Shown: positions 13,824 to 25,866 of the stretch, one piece after another | How the letters are laid out: each line of letters opens with the position of its first letter | Numbering within the stretch: position 1 is the stretch's first letter | Assembly (NCBI RefSeq): GCF_023715525.1 | Contig: NZ_JAMBOG010000018.1 | Coordinates: 1-64,000, forward strand | Source: Kocuria rosea | GTDB lineage: Bacteria > Actinomycetota > Actinomycetes > Actinomycetales > Micrococcaceae | Reading direction: 5' to 3' | DNA length: 64,000 nt | Made by a program: the position numbers and the translations under genes | The notes under the pieces: model-generated | Database searches by the model: none | Seen by the model: only the letters and a program-made list of their open reading frames with translations | Told to the model about the DNA's origin: nothing

Positions 13824-15137
13824 TCAGGCTTCCTTCGGTGCGCTCTCGGCCGGCGCCGTGACGGCGGCGGCCGCGGTGGACAGGATCTCGGGCAGGGCGG
13901 CCACGAAGGTGCGCGCCTGCTCCGGGGTGAGGACCAGGGGCGGGGCCAGGCGCAGGGTCGCGGGCCCCGGGGCGTTGACGAGGAACCCTGCCTCGCGCGC
14001 GGCGTCGACGACGGCGGGCGCGAAGGGGGCCGCGGCCCCCTCGGGCACGTCGAGGTCGGCCCCGATGAGCAGCCCGTGCTGCCGCACGGAGCGCACGCCG
14101 GAGGTGGCCCGCAGCCCCTCGGCGAGCACGGCGCCCACGGTGCGGGCGTTGCCGAGCAGGTCGTCCTCCTCGATGACCAGCAGGGTGGCGAGCCCGGCGG
14201 CGGTGGCCGGCGGGTTGCCGCCGAAGGTCGTGCCGTGCTGGCCGGCGGTGAGCAGCCCGGAGACCTCGGGGCCGACGGTGAGCATCGCGCCGATCGGGAA
14301 GCCGCCGCCCAGGCCCTTGGCCAGGGTGATGGCGTCGGGCAGGTCCGGGCCCGTGAGCTCGGCGGCCGAGGCGAACCACCGGCCGGTGCGGCCCACGCCG
14401 GTCTGGACCTCGTCGACGACGAGCAGGGCGCCGTGCTCGCGGGTGAGCTCCCGGGCGCGCCGCAGGTACCCCTCGGGCAGCCCGAGCACGCCGGCCTCGC
14501 CCTGGATCGGCTCCACGACGAGCGCGGCGACCGTGTCGTCGAGGTGCTCCTCGAGCGCCTCGAGCGTGGCGGGGATGTGCCGCACCCCGGCGGGCAGGGG
14601 CTCGAAGGGCGTGCGGTAGGCCTCCTTGGCCGTCAGGGCCAGGGCTCCCATGGTGCGGCCGTGGAAGCCGGACTCCAGGGCGAGGACCGTGGTGCGGGGC
14701 CGGCCGTCGGGACCGGGCCGCTCGTGGCCGTTGCGGCGGGCCAGCTTGAAGGCGGCCTCGTTGGCCTCGGCCCCGGAGTTCGTGAAGAACACGTGGGAGC
14801 CGGCGGGCGCCCCGGCCAGCTGGAGGAGCTTCCCGGCCAGCGCGATCTGCTGCGGCGAGGTGAAGAAGTTGGAGACGTGCCCGAGGGTGCGCAGCTGGCG
14901 GCTCACGGCCTCCACCCACCGGGGGTGGGCGTGGCCCAGCGCGTTGACGGCGATGCCGGCCAGCAGGTCGAGATAGTCCTTGCCGTCGGCGTCGGTGACC
15001 GTGCAGCCCTGCCCCTGGGTGAGCACGAGGGACGGGCTGCCGAAGACCCCGAGCAGGGACTCGGCGTACTCGCCGAGCAGGCCCCGCTGGGCGGAGGCCG
15101 GAGAGGCCGGGGAAGGGGTGGAGTCGAGCGCGGTCAT
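13824..15137 (-). CDS. argD: Acetylornithine aminotransferase
   Basis: PLP enzyme, class III aminotransferase, that transfers an amino group to N-acetylglutamate semialdehyde. The PLP-binding region [13 protein letters not shown] and the Schiff-base lysine in [15 protein letters not shown] are clear. The length is 437 residues from the ATG at 15137, which overlaps the argB stop as ATGA. The same frame stays open far upstream through argB and argJ, but that is a GC effect and not a fusion. Confidence 0.96.
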   Translation of the reverse strand: MTALDSTPSPASPASAQRGLLGEYAESLLGVFGSPSLVLTQGQGCTVTDADGKDYLDLLAGIAVNALGHAHPRWVEAVSRQLRTLGHVSNFFTSPQQIALAGKLLQLAGAPAGSHVFFTNSGAEANEAAFKLARRNGHERPGPDGRPRTTVLALESGFHGRTMGALALTAKEAYRTPFEPLPAGVRHIPATLEALEEHLDDTVAALVVEPIQGEAGVLGLPEGYLRRARELTREHGALLVVDEVQTGVGRTGRWFASAAELTGPDLPDAITLAKGLGGGFPIGAMLTVGPEVSGLLTAGQHGTTFGGNPPATAAGLATLLVIEEDDLLGNARTVGAVLAEGLRATSGVRSVRQHGLLIGADLDVPEGAAAPFAPAVVDAAREAGFLVNAPGPATLRLAPPLVLTPEQARTFVAALPEILSTAAAAVTAPAESAPKEA

Positions 15138-16075
15138 GAGTGGGCTCCGTCGTCGGGGATGAGCTGGGTACCGGTGCCGGTGCCGGTAAAGATCTCGAGC
15201 AGGCAGGAGTGGGGGGTGCGCCCGTCGACGATGGAGGCCCGGCCCGTCCCGCCCTCCACGGCCCGCAGCGCCGCCTCCATCTTTGGGATCATCCCGGACT
15301 GCAGGGTCGGCAGCAGCTCGCGCAGCTCCGAGGCGGTGAGGGAGGAGATCAGGGAGTCCTTGTCCGGCCAGTTCGCGTAGAGGCCCTCCACGTCGGTGAG
15401 GGCCACGAACTGCTCGGCCCGCAGGGCCACGGCCACGGCGGCGGCCGCGGTGTCGGCGTTGACGTTGAGGACCTCGCCCGTGGGCCGGCCGTGCTCGTCG
15501 ACCTCGGGGGCGACGGAGGAGACGACCGGGATCCGCCCGGCGTCGAGCAGCTGGGTGATCGGCGCGGCGTCGACCGCGACCACCTCGCCCACCCAGCCGA
15601 GGTCGACCGGGGCGCCGTCCACGACCGTGCCCCGGCGCACCGCGCCGAAGAGGGAGGCGTCCTCCCCGGACAGGCCCACGGCGTAGGGCCCGGTGGCGTT
15701 GAGCAGGGAGACGAGCTCGCGCTGGACCTGGCCGGTGAGGACCATGCGGATCGCGTCGACGGCCTCGCGCGAGGTCACGCGCAGTCCCCCGCGGAACTCG
15801 GACTCGATGCCCAGCCGCTCCAGCATCCGGTTGATCTGGGGGCCACCGCCGTGCACGACGACGGGCTTCACCCCGAGGTGGCGCAGGAGCACCATGTCCT
15901 CGGCGAAGGCCCGGCGCAGGGGCTCGGAGACCATGGCGTTGCCGCCGTACTTGAAGACCATCACGGAGCCGGCGTGGCGCTGGATCCAGGGCAGGGCTTC
16001 CACCAGGACGCCCGCCTTGTGCTGGGCGGTCGCGTCGGGGCTCGCGTCGGTGGTCGCTTCGGTGGGGTGGGGCAT
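15134..16075 (-). CDS. argB: Acetylglutamate kinase
   Basis: Phosphorylates N-acetylglutamate, usually the arginine-feedback step. The amino-acid-kinase nucleotide loop KYGGNAM is near residue 43, and [13 protein letters not shown] follows. The length of 313 residues includes a short polar N-terminal extension. An AGGAGAACG ribosome site precedes the ATG. The gap to argJ is 54 bases, the largest inside this operon. Confidence 0.95.
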   Translation of the reverse strand: MPHPTEATTDASPDATAQHKAGVLVEALPWIQRHAGSVMVFKYGGNAMVSEPLRRAFAEDMVLLRHLGVKPVVVHGGGPQINRMLERLGIESEFRGGLRVTSREAVDAIRMVLTGQVQRELVSLLNATGPYAVGLSGEDASLFGAVRRGTVVDGAPVDLGWVGEVVAVDAAPITQLLDAGRIPVVSSVAPEVDEHGRPTGEVLNVNADTAAAAVAVALRAEQFVALTDVEGLYANWPDKDSLISSLTASELRELLPTLQSGMIPKMEAALRAVEGGTGRASIVDGRTPHSCLLEIFTGTGTGTQLIPDDGAHS

Positions 16076-16129
16076 CGTTCTCCTGCGCCGTCGTCTCGGA
16101 AGGGGCGGTGGGTCCGGTCGAAGTCGGGG

Positions 16130-18440
<2,311 letters not shown>

Positions 18441-18568
18441 ACGGCCGGGCGGACCGGGAGTGGGTCGAGTGCACGGCCCGCGGAGGTCCCCCGGGGTCCG
18501 GCCCGCGCCGGAACGGGACGCCTACGATGGCAGGAGTCCGCGTCCTCAATGCCCAGGAGGTACCCGTC

Positions 18569-19537
18569 ATGGTTCGTTGCGTCATGGTCGAGAAGGCCGG
18601 AGGCCCCGAGGTGCTGGTCCTCGGCGAGCGCCCGGACCCGCAGCCCGGTCCGGGGCAGCTGCTGGTCGAGACGCGGGCGGCAGGGGTCAACTTCATCGAG
18701 GTCTACCAGCGGGAGGGCGTCTACCCCGTGGAGCACCCCTTCATCCCCGGCTCGGAGGGCACGGGCGTCGTGACGGCCGTGGGCCCCGGCGTGGCGCACT
18801 TCGCCCTGGGCGACCGGATCACGACGTCCCAGGCCTCGCGCACCTACGCCGACGCGTTCGTCGTCGACGCCGACAAGGCCCTGCGCGTGCCCACCGGCGT
18901 CCCCGACGAGGTCGCCGCAGCCCTGCCCCTGCAGGGGCTCACCGCGCACTACCTGGTCCGCTCCACCTGCCCGGTACGGGAGGGCGACGTCGCCGTGATC
19001 ACCGCCGGCGCGGGCGGGGTCGGCGGCCTCGTGGTGCAGCTGCTGAAGTCGCTGGGGGCCACGGTGGTCGCCCTGGTCGGCTCCCCGGAGAAGGCCGGGA
19101 CGGCGCGCTCGCTGGGCGCCGACGTCGCGCTGGTCGGCTACGAGGGCTACGCCGAGCAGGTCCGGGAGCTCACCGGGGGCCGCGGCGCCGACGTCGTCTA
19201 CGACTCCGTGGGCAAGGACACCTTCGACGAGTCGCTCCGGGCGCTGCGCAAGCGCGGGATGCTGGTCCTCTTCGGCGGGTCCTCCGGGCAGGTCCCGCCG
19301 TTCGACCTGCAGCGGCTGGCGCACCACGGGTCGCTGTACGTCACCCGGCCCACGCTCAACGACTACCTGCTCGACGAGAAGGAGCGCAACTGGCGCGCCG
19401 GCGAGCTGTTCGACGCCGTGCTCGACGGGTCGCTGGGCGTCCGGGTCGCCGGGACGTTCCCGCTCGCGGACGCGCGGCGGGCCCACGAGGTCCTGCAGTC
19501 CCGGTCCGCCCAGGGCAAGCTGCTGCTGGTCCCGTGA
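18569..19537 (+). CDS. NADPH:quinone oxidoreductase (zinc-free MDR family)
   Basis: Reduces quinones or related carbonyls with NADPH. The N-terminal GroES-like fold and the Rossmann motif AGAGGVGGLVVQLLK are clear. NFIEVYQREGVYP is typical of the Qor/crystallin-zeta group, and no zinc-binding cysteine cluster is present. It is 322 residues from the ATG at 18569, with AGGAGG eight bases upstream. It is divergent from argC and followed by a terminator hairpin (19547-19578). The substrate is unknown. Confidence 0.88.
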   Translation: MVRCVMVEKAGGPEVLVLGERPDPQPGPGQLLVETRAAGVNFIEVYQREGVYPVEHPFIPGSEGTGVVTAVGPGVAHFALGDRITTSQASRTYADAFVVDADKALRVPTGVPDEVAAALPLQGLTAHYLVRSTCPVREGDVAVITAGAGGVGGLVVQLLKSLGATVVALVGSPEKAGTARSLGADVALVGYEGYAEQVRELTGGRGADVVYDSVGKDTFDESLRALRKRGMLVLFGGSSGQVPPFDLQRLAHHGSLYVTRPTLNDYLLDEKERNWRAGELFDAVLDGSLGVRVAGTFPLADARRAHEVLQSRSAQGKLLLVP

Positions 19538-19546
19538 CGGGGCTCA

Positions 19547-19578
19547 CCCCCGGGCGGGGGCGCTCCTCCGCCCGGGGG
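19547..19578 (+). terminator. Hairpin after the quinone oxidoreductase gene
   Basis: CCCCCGGGCGG (19547-19557) pairs perfectly with CCGCCCGGGGG (19568-19578). Its right edge touches a -10-like GACAAT (19578-19583) that probably serves the next gene, so termination and promoter signals abut. Confidence 0.6.
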
Positions 19579-19589
19579 ACAATGAGCGC

Positions 19590-22500
19590 GTGACCGACGA
19601 CGTCCTGCTCTCCTTCCCCGCTCGCCCGCCCGCCGCCGCGCACCGCCCCCAGCTGTCCGGTGCCGCCGCCCGCCCGCCGGAGCGGACCCTGGTGGAGGTG
19701 CTCCTGGCGACCGCCGAGGAGCACCCCGACGCGCCCGCGCTCGACGACGGGGAGCGCTCCCTGAGCTACACCGACCTGCTGGCCGAGGTCCGCGCCGTGG
19801 GCCGCCGCCTGACGACGGCCGGCCTCGGGGCGGGCGACCGGATCGGCGTGCGGGTGCCCTCGGGCACCGCGGAGCTCTACGTCGGCATCCTCGCCGTGCT
19901 GCTGGTGGGCGCAGCGTACGTGCCGGTGGACGCCGACGACCCGCAGGAGCGCGCCCGGCTCGTGTTCGACGAGGCGGGCGTCGCCGGCACCGTCGGCGCG
20001 GGCGGCTCGATCACCGTGGCACCAGGGCGCACCGGCACGGGACCGTACCCGGCCCCGCGGATGCCCACCCCCGACGACGACGCCTGGATCATCTTCACGT
20101 CCGGGTCCACCGGCCGGCCCAAGGGCGTGGCCGTCAGCCACCGCTCCGCGGCCGCCTTCGTGGACGCCGAGGCCCGCCTCTTCCTGCGGGAGGACCCGAT
20201 CGGTCCGCAGGACCGGGTGCTCGCAGGGCTGTCCGTGGCCTTCGACGCGTCCTGCGAGGAGATGTGGCTCGCGTGGCGCCACGGGGCCTGCCTCGTCCCC
20301 GCCCCCCGCTCCCTCGTGCGCTCCGGCACGGACCTGGGGCCCTGGCTCGAGACCCGCGGCATCACCGTGGTCTCCACCGTCCCCACCCTCGCCGCCATGT
20401 GGCCGGCGACCGCCCTGGACTCCGTCCGGCTGCTGATCTTCGGCGGCGAGGCCTGCCCGCCCGAGCTGGCGGACCGCCTCGCCGACGGCAGCCGGGAGCT
20501 GTGGAACACCTACGGGCCCACCGAGGCGACGGTCGTGGCCTGCGCCGCGCAGCTGCACGCCGGGGCGCCGGTGACGATCGGCCTGCCGCTCGACGGCTGG
20601 GACCTCGCCGTGGTCGACGCCGACGGGGTTCCCGTGCCGGAGGGCGGGACCGGCGAGCTGATCATCGGGGGCGTGGGCCTGGCCCGCTACCTGGACCCCG
20701 CCAAGGACGTCGAGAAGTACGCCCCCATGCCCGGCCTCGGCTGGGACCGCGCCTACCGTTCCGGGGACCTCGTGACCTACGACCCGGCGGGCCTGCTGTT
20801 CGTGGGACGGGCCGACGACCAGGTCAAGCTCGGGGGCCGGCGGATCGAGCTGGGGGAGGTGGACGCGGCCCTGCAGGCCCTGCCGGGCGTGCGCGGCGCG
20901 GCCGCCGCCGTCCAGGAGACCGCCGCCGGCCACCAGGTCCTCGTCGGCTACCTGGTCCCGGAGGACGCCCACGGGGCCTCGGCGCCGTTCGACACCGCCG
21001 CGGCCCGGGAGCACCTGGCCCAGGCGCTGCCGGCCGCGCTGGTCCCCCTGCTGGCCGTCACCGACGACCTCCCCACCAAGACCAGCGGCAAGGTCGACCG
21101 GCGCGCCCTCCCCTGGCCCCTGCCCGGGGCCGCGGACGCCGCCGCCGCGGACCTCACCGGCACGGACGAGGAGGACCGCTGGATCCTCGAGCAGTGGGCC
21201 GCGGTCCTCGGCGTCGGGCCGGTGGGACCGGACGCCGACTTCTTCGCCCACGGCGGCGGGTCGCTGGCCGCCGCGCAGGTCGTCTCGGCGCTGCGGCAGA
21301 AGTACCCCACCGTCACCGTCTCGGACGTCTACGCCCACCCCCGCGCGGGCGCACTCGTCGAGATGGTGCGCCGTGACGCCCCCAAGCCCCGGGCCGCGGC
21401 CCACGCGACCGACGAGCGCTCCGTGCGGCGCACCGCCCGGCGTTCGCAGGTCTTCCAGACGCTCATGGGCGTGCCCCTGCAGGTCCTGGCGGGCATGCGC
21501 TGGCTCACCTGGCTGCTGGTCCTCAACAACGTCCTGGGCTCGACCGGTCTGCTGCCCGGGACCCCCGTCGTGTCCTGGTGGTGGGTGCTGGCGGCCTGGC
21601 TCGTGTTCCTCAGCCCACTCGGCCGGATGGGCCTCACCGTGCTCGCGGCCCGCATCCTCCTGCGCGGCCTGACCCCGGGGGACTACCCCCGCTCCGGGCG
21701 GGTGCACCTGCGGCTGTGGCTGGTGGAGGGCATCGCCCAGGCGTCGCGGGCCGTGTCGCTGTCCTCGGCCCCGTGGATGCCGTACTACGCCCGGGCGCTG
21801 GGCGCACGGATCGGCCGCGACGTCGATCTGCACTCCGTCCCGCCCGTCACGGGTCTGCTGACGGTCGGCCGCGGGGCCGCCGTCGAGCCCGAGGTGGACC
21901 TGTCCGGCTGGTGGATCGACGGCGACGTGCTCCACGTCGGGTCCGTCCAGATCGGTGCCGACGCCGTCGTGGGTGCCCGCTCCACGCTCATGCCCGGCAC
22001 GCGGATCGGGCGCGGGGCCCGGGTCGGCGCAGGCTCCGCGGTGCTCGGGAGGGTCAAGGACGGGGTGCGCGCCGAGGGCTCCCCCGCCCAGGCCGCGGGC
22101 AGGCACCGCCCCGCGTGGCCAGCGGGGCCGGCGCCGCGCTCCCGCTGGTGGGCGACGGCCTACGGCCTCGCCTCCGTCGTGCTGTCGGCCATCCCCTACC
22201 TCGCCGCCGCGGCCGCCGCGGCCGTCCTCGGCGCGGCGCTGCGCCCGGAGCTGGGGCAGGCGCCCACCCTCACCGCCCTGCTCGCGGACCGGACCCTGCT
22301 GTGGGCCGTGCCGCTGGCCGCGCTGGTGTGGTTCCTCGTCTGCGCCCTGCTGGTGCTCGCGGTCGTCCGGGCCCTGTCCCGGGGCATCACGGCCGGGCAC
22401 CACCCCGTCCGCTCGGCCGTGGGATGGCGGATCTGGGCCACGGAGCGGGTGATGGACATGGCCCGCGAGCTGCTGTTCCCGCTCTACGCCGGGCTCTCCA

Positions 22501-23585
22501 CCCCGGTCTGGATGCGGCTGCTGGGCGCCAGGGTCGGCCGCGACGCCGAGATCTCCACGGCCGTGCTCATCCCCTGCCTGACCACCATCGGCGCCGGAGC
22601 CTTCCTGGCCGACGACACCAAGCTCGCCCCCTACGAGCTCGGCGGCGGGTGGATGCACGTCGGTCCCGTCAAGATCGGCAAGCGCTCCTTCCTCGGCAAC
22701 TCCGGCCTCGCCGCCGCCGGGCGGCGGGTGCGCAAGAACTCCCTGGTGGCCGTGCTGTCCTCCGCCCCCGAGAAGGCCAAGGCCGGGTCCTCGTGGCTCG
22801 GCTCTCCCCCCATCCGGCTGCGGCGCACGGCGGTCGAGGCGGACGACGCGCTGACGTACGCCCCGCCCGCGCGGCTGAAGGTGCTCCGCGGGGCCGTCGA
22901 GAGCCTGCGCCTGACGGCCGTGGTCGCCTCGACCGCCCTGGTGTTCCTCACGGTGCTGGTCCTCGACCGGATCGTCCAGGGCTCCGGCTATGCGGTGGCC
23001 GGCCTGGTCTCCGGCGCGGTGATGATGGGGGCGGGCCTGCTCGCGGCGGTGCTGTCCGTGCTCGTCAAGTGGGCGCTCGTGGGCCGCATCCGAGGGGGCG
23101 AGCACCCCCTGTGGAGCTCCTTCGTCTGGCGCAACGAGCTGCAGGACACGTTCGTCGAGCTCGTGGCCGCCCCGTGGTTCGCGAACGCCGCTGCGGGCAC
23201 CCCGGCCCTCGTCTGGTACCTGCGCGCCCTGGGGGCCCGGATCGGTCACGGCGTGTGGTGCGAGACCTACTGGCTGCCCGAGGCGGACCTCGTGCGGCTG
23301 GGCCACGCCTCGACCGTCAACCGCGGCACCGTCCTCCAGACCCACCTCTTCCACGACCGCATCATGTCCCTGGACACCGTGGCGCTGGGGACGGGCGCGA
23401 CCATGGGCCCGCACGGGGTGATCCTCCCGGCCGCGAGCGTGGGGGACGCCACGACGGTGGGACCCGTGTCGCTGGTGATGCGCGGGGAGTCCGTGCCCGC
23501 CGCCTCCTACTGGACCGGCAACCCGGTCCGGCCCTGGTCCCGCAACGTCCCCGTCCCGACCGCCGGCGCCGCCACCGGTCCGTGA
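19590..23585 (+). CDS. pls: Pls/PosA-type poly(amino acid) synthetase (NRPS-like membrane enzyme)
   Basis: 1331-residue membrane NRPS with the domain plan of epsilon-poly-L-lysine synthetase. The adenylation domain (about 1-505) has FTSGSTGRPKG near 168, YGPTEA near 308 and the A10 lysine K501. The carrier domain (about 515-595) has HGGGS with S558 for phosphopantetheine. Two membrane helices (about 628-690) precede a left-handed beta-helix C1. Two more helices precede C2, and two more precede C3, which ends at the C-terminus. The ten specificity positions read D219 A220 E223 S262 I283 G285 T307 V315 V316 K501, close to known lysine codes. There is no thioesterase or classical condensation domain. 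The start is GTG at 19590, six bases after a GACAAT -10, so it is probably leaderless. The product is inferred, not shown. Confidence 0.9.
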   Translation: MTDDVLLSFPARPPAAAHRPQLSGAAARPPERTLVEVLLATAEEHPDAPALDDGERSLSYTDLLAEVRAVGRRLTTAGLGAGDRIGVRVPSGTAELYVGILAVLLVGAAYVPVDADDPQERARLVFDEAGVAGTVGAGGSITVAPGRTGTGPYPAPRMPTPDDDAWIIFTSGSTGRPKGVAVSHRSAAAFVDAEARLFLREDPIGPQDRVLAGLSVAFDASCEEMWLAWRHGACLVPAPRSLVRSGTDLGPWLETRGITVVSTVPTLAAMWPATALDSVRLLIFGGEACPPELADRLADGSRELWNTYGPTEATVVACAAQLHAGAPVTIGLPLDGWDLAVVDADGVPVPEGGTGELIIGGVGLARYLDPAKDVEKYAPMPGLGWDRAYRSGDLVTYDPAGLLFVGRADDQVKLGGRRIELGEVDAALQALPGVRGAAAAVQETAAGHQVLVGYLVPEDAHGASAPFDTAAAREHLAQALPAALVPLLAVTDDLPTKTSGKVDRRALPWPLPGAADAAAADLTGTDEEDRWILEQWAAVLGVGPVGPDADFFAHGGGSLAAAQVVSALRQKYPTVTVSDVYAHPRAGALVEMVRRDAPKPRAAAHATDERSVRRTARRSQVFQTLMGVPLQVLAGMRWLTWLLVLNNVLGSTGLLPGTPVVSWWWVLAAWLVFLSPLGRMGLTVLAARILLRGLTPGDYPRSGRVHLRLWLVEGIAQASRAVSLSSAPWMPYYARALGARIGRDVDLHSVPPVTGLLTVGRGAAVEPEVDLSGWWIDGDVLHVGSVQIGADAVVGARSTLMPGTRIGRGARVGAGSAVLGRVKDGVRAEGSPAQAAGRHRPAWPAGPAPRSRWWATAYGLASVVLSAIPYLAAAAAAAVLGAALRPELGQAPTLTALLADRTLLWAVPLAALVWFLVCALLVLAVVRALSRGITAGHHPVRSAVGWRIWATERVMDMARELLFPLYAGLSTPVWMRLLGARVGRDAEISTAVLIPCLTTIGAGAFLADDTKLAPYELGGGWMHVGPVKIGKRSFLGNSGLAAAGRRVRKNSLVAVLSSAPEKAKAGSSWLGSPPIRLRRTAVEADDALTYAPPARLKVLRGAVESLRLTAVVASTALVFLTVLVLDRIVQGSGYAVAGLVSGAVMMGAGLLAAVLSVLVKWALVGRIRGGEHPLWSSFVWRNELQDTFVELVAAPWFANAAAGTPALVWYLRALGARIGHGVWCETYWLPEADLVRLGHASTVNRGTVLQTHLFHDRIMSLDTVALGTGATMGPHGVILPAASVGDATTVGPVSLVMRGESVPAASYWTGNPVRPWSRNVPVPTAGAATGP

Positions 23586-23626
23586 CCGGACCCGTTCCCG
23601 CCCCCACCCCTCACGAAAGGCCCCGC

Positions 23627-24970
23627 GTGCCCGTCACCTCCTGCCCCCTCCCGGACCCGTACACCCCGGCGGCCGGGACCCCGGCCGTCCGCGTGCACCG
23701 GTACGACCTGGAGCTGGACTACCGGGTGGAGAGCAACCGGCTGGCCGGCGACGCCGTGCTGCACTGCACGGCCCGCAGCTCGTCCCCCCGCATCGAGCTG
23801 GACCTCACCGGGCTGTCCGTGAGCCGGGTCCGCGCGGGCCTGGGGGCGGAGCACGGGGGGAGGAAGCCCGTCCGGTTCGCCCAGCACGGCCCGCGCCTGG
23901 CCGTCACCCTCCCCCGTCCCCTCGAGCACGGGGAGGAGTTCACTCTGGAGATCCGCTACGGGGGCCGGCCCGGGCCGGCCGACGGGCCCTGGGGTGAGAT
24001 CGGCTGGGAGGAGCTGACGGACGGCGTGCTCGTGGCGGGCCAGCCCACCGGGGCCTCGACCTGGTTCCCCTGCAACGACCACCCGTCGCAGAAGGCGACC
24101 TTCCGCTTCGAGATCTCCACCGACGCGGAGTACTACGTCCTGGCCAACGGCCGGCTCGAGTCCCGGACCCGCCACGCCAGCCGCCGCACCTGGGTCTACC
24201 GCCTCGACGTCCCCACGCCGACCTACCTCGCCACCGTCCAGATCGGCGACTACCGGCGCACCCGGCTCGTGGAGGGACCCGTCCCCCAGTACCTGGTCCA
24301 CCCGGTGGGCCGGGCCGACGAGTGCGCCGAGGGCTTCCACTCCCAGGAGCAGATGATGGCCGCGTTCACGGAGGCTTTCGGCCCCTACCCCTTCGAGGAC
24401 TACACGGTGGTGGTGGCCGAGGACGACCTCGAGATCCCGCTGGAGGCCCTCGGCTGCTCGGTCTTCGGCCGCAACCACCTGGCGCACTCCTGGGACAACC
24501 AGCGGCTGATCGCCCACGAACTGTCCCACCAGTGGTTCGGCAACTCGCTCACCGCCTCCGGCTGGCAGCACATCTGGTTGCACGAGGGCTTCGCCTGCTA
24601 CGCGGAGTGGCTGTGGTCCGAGGCCTCCGGCGGGTGGTCCGCGGCGCGCCGGGCCCGGGCCGCGTGGGAGGGGCTGCGCGCGGCCCCGCAGGACCTCGAG
24701 GTGGGGCGTCCCGGCCCCGACACCATGTTCGACGACCGGGTCTACAAGCGCGGCGCCCTGACGGTCCACGCGCTGCGGGCCGCCGTGGGCGACGACGCCT
24801 TCTTCCCGATGCTGCGCTCCTGGACCGAGCGGTACCGCCACGGCCTGGTCACCACCGAGCTGTTCGAGGCGCACGTGGCCGGGAAGTGCCCCGGCCTCCC
24901 CCGCGAGCAGCTCACCGCCCTGCTGCACGACTGGCTGTTCCGCCCGGCCCTGCCCGGCTTCCCCGGCTGA
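23627..24970 (+). CDS. M1-family zinc metallopeptidase
   Basis: Aminopeptidase-like gluzincin of 447 residues. The zinc site HELSH is at 297-301, with the third ligand E320 in WLHEGFA, a perfect HEXXH-X18-E. The substrate-anchoring GAMEN motif is replaced by EALGC (273-277). There is no signal peptide or membrane helix. GTG at 23627 with AAAGG six bases upstream is my start; a GTG at 23582 overlaps the synthetase stop as GTGA and would add 15 residues. The tight link to the Pls-like gene suggests processing or degradation of its polymer, as described for the zinc aminopeptidase that degrades poly-lysine in Streptomyces. That role is inferred. Confidence 0.9.
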   Translation: MPVTSCPLPDPYTPAAGTPAVRVHRYDLELDYRVESNRLAGDAVLHCTARSSSPRIELDLTGLSVSRVRAGLGAEHGGRKPVRFAQHGPRLAVTLPRPLEHGEEFTLEIRYGGRPGPADGPWGEIGWEELTDGVLVAGQPTGASTWFPCNDHPSQKATFRFEISTDAEYYVLANGRLESRTRHASRRTWVYRLDVPTPTYLATVQIGDYRRTRLVEGPVPQYLVHPVGRADECAEGFHSQEQMMAAFTEAFGPYPFEDYTVVVAEDDLEIPLEALGCSVFGRNHLAHSWDNQRLIAHELSHQWFGNSLTASGWQHIWLHEGFACYAEWLWSEASGGWSAARRARAAWEGLRAAPQDLEVGRPGPDTMFDDRVYKRGALTVHALRAAVGDDAFFPMLRSWTERYRHGLVTTELFEAHVAGKCPGLPREQLTALLHDWLFRPALPGFPG

Positions 24971-25017
24971 ACCCCCGGGCGGCCGCGCCGGCGGCGAGGA
25001 TCTCGGACCGCTCCGGG

Positions 25018-25668
25018 TCAGTGCTGCTCGCGGTAGAGCCGGCGCGCGAACCAGACGCCGGCGCCCGCGGTGGCCAGCCCGGCGAGCAGCAGCAGCGCGG
25101 CCTGGACCCGCTGCCACGCCACCGTGCCGGCCGTGATGCCGTCCCCGAACTCGCCGGCCTCGGCGGTCTCGACCACCTGCAGTGTGCCGTCCTCCACGGC
25201 CAGCAGCGCGTCGGCCTCCGGGTGGAAGTCCTCCTCGCTGGAGCCGGTCTGGGTGCCGCGGAAGACGACCTCCTCCCCCGGCGTGGGCACGCGCGGGTCG
25301 GCGAGGCCCGAGTCGAAGGGCTGCTCGGCGACGGCCGGGTCCCCCGGCAGGGCGCCGCGGTAGATGGGGTTGTAGGTTTTCGTCCGCAGGTCGTTGGTGA
25401 GGTCCTGGTACTGCCCGGAGACGACCCAGGAGCGGTCGGCGTAGGCGGCCAGCCGGCGGGACTCGTCCCAGGACAGGGCCGCGCTCACGGCGAGGACGAG
25501 GCCCAGGAGGAGCCCGAGCAGCCCCACCGCGATCGGCTTCCATGCGATCGCGCGTCCGGCGCGCCGGTCGTCGTCGCGCTCGTGCTCGGGGCGGTCGCCG
25601 GCGCCGTCCTCGGTGTCGTCGTCGAAGGCGAAGAACGCGTCCTGCCGGTCGGTGGTCTCCTCGGTCAT
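25018..25668 (-). CDS. Two-helix membrane protein of unknown function
   Basis: 216 residues from the ATG at 25668, with GGAG before it. An acidic, serine- and asparagine-poor N-terminal tail (1-40) precedes a membrane helix around WKPIAVGLLGLLLGLVLAV. An extracytoplasmic domain of about 120 residues follows, then a second helix and a short basic tail (ARRLYREQH). I recognise no family. It converges with the M1 peptidase gene. Confidence 0.7.
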   Translation of the reverse strand: MTEETTDRQDAFFAFDDDTEDGAGDRPEHERDDDRRAGRAIAWKPIAVGLLGLLLGLVLAVSAALSWDESRRLAAYADRSWVVSGQYQDLTNDLRTKTYNPIYRGALPGDPAVAEQPFDSGLADPRVPTPGEEVVFRGTQTGSSEEDFHPEADALLAVEDGTLQVVETAEAGEFGDGITAGTVAWQRVQAALLLLAGLATAGAGVWFARRLYREQH

Positions 25669-25814
25669 GCTGGGCTCCTGGGACGGGGGCGGGGGGAAGC
25701 GGGGGCCGCGGCACCGGGGCGGCGCGGGCGGTGACCCGGTGCCACAGTACCCAAGTTCGCCGGGCACCTCCTGGGCGTGCGCGCGTGTTACCCGGGGGCC
25801 CGTCCCCGCACGCG

Positions 25815-25851
25815 CGACGGCCCGCGCCCCGGGGCGGGGCGCGGGCCGTCG
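25815..25851 (-). terminator. Terminator hairpin after pheT
   Basis: A perfect 16-bp stem (25815-25830 with 25836-25851) and a 5-base loop lie 15 bases past the pheT stop, the strongest such structure for the pheST unit. Confidence 0.75.
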
Positions 25852-25866
25852 GAGGCGCGGACGGGC

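Noticed and set aside
19356-23414. 1352-codon minus-strand open frame under the Pls-like gene
   Set aside because: Glycine-, arginine- and histidine-rich composition without domains; the plus-strand frame has a full set of A, T and C motifs.
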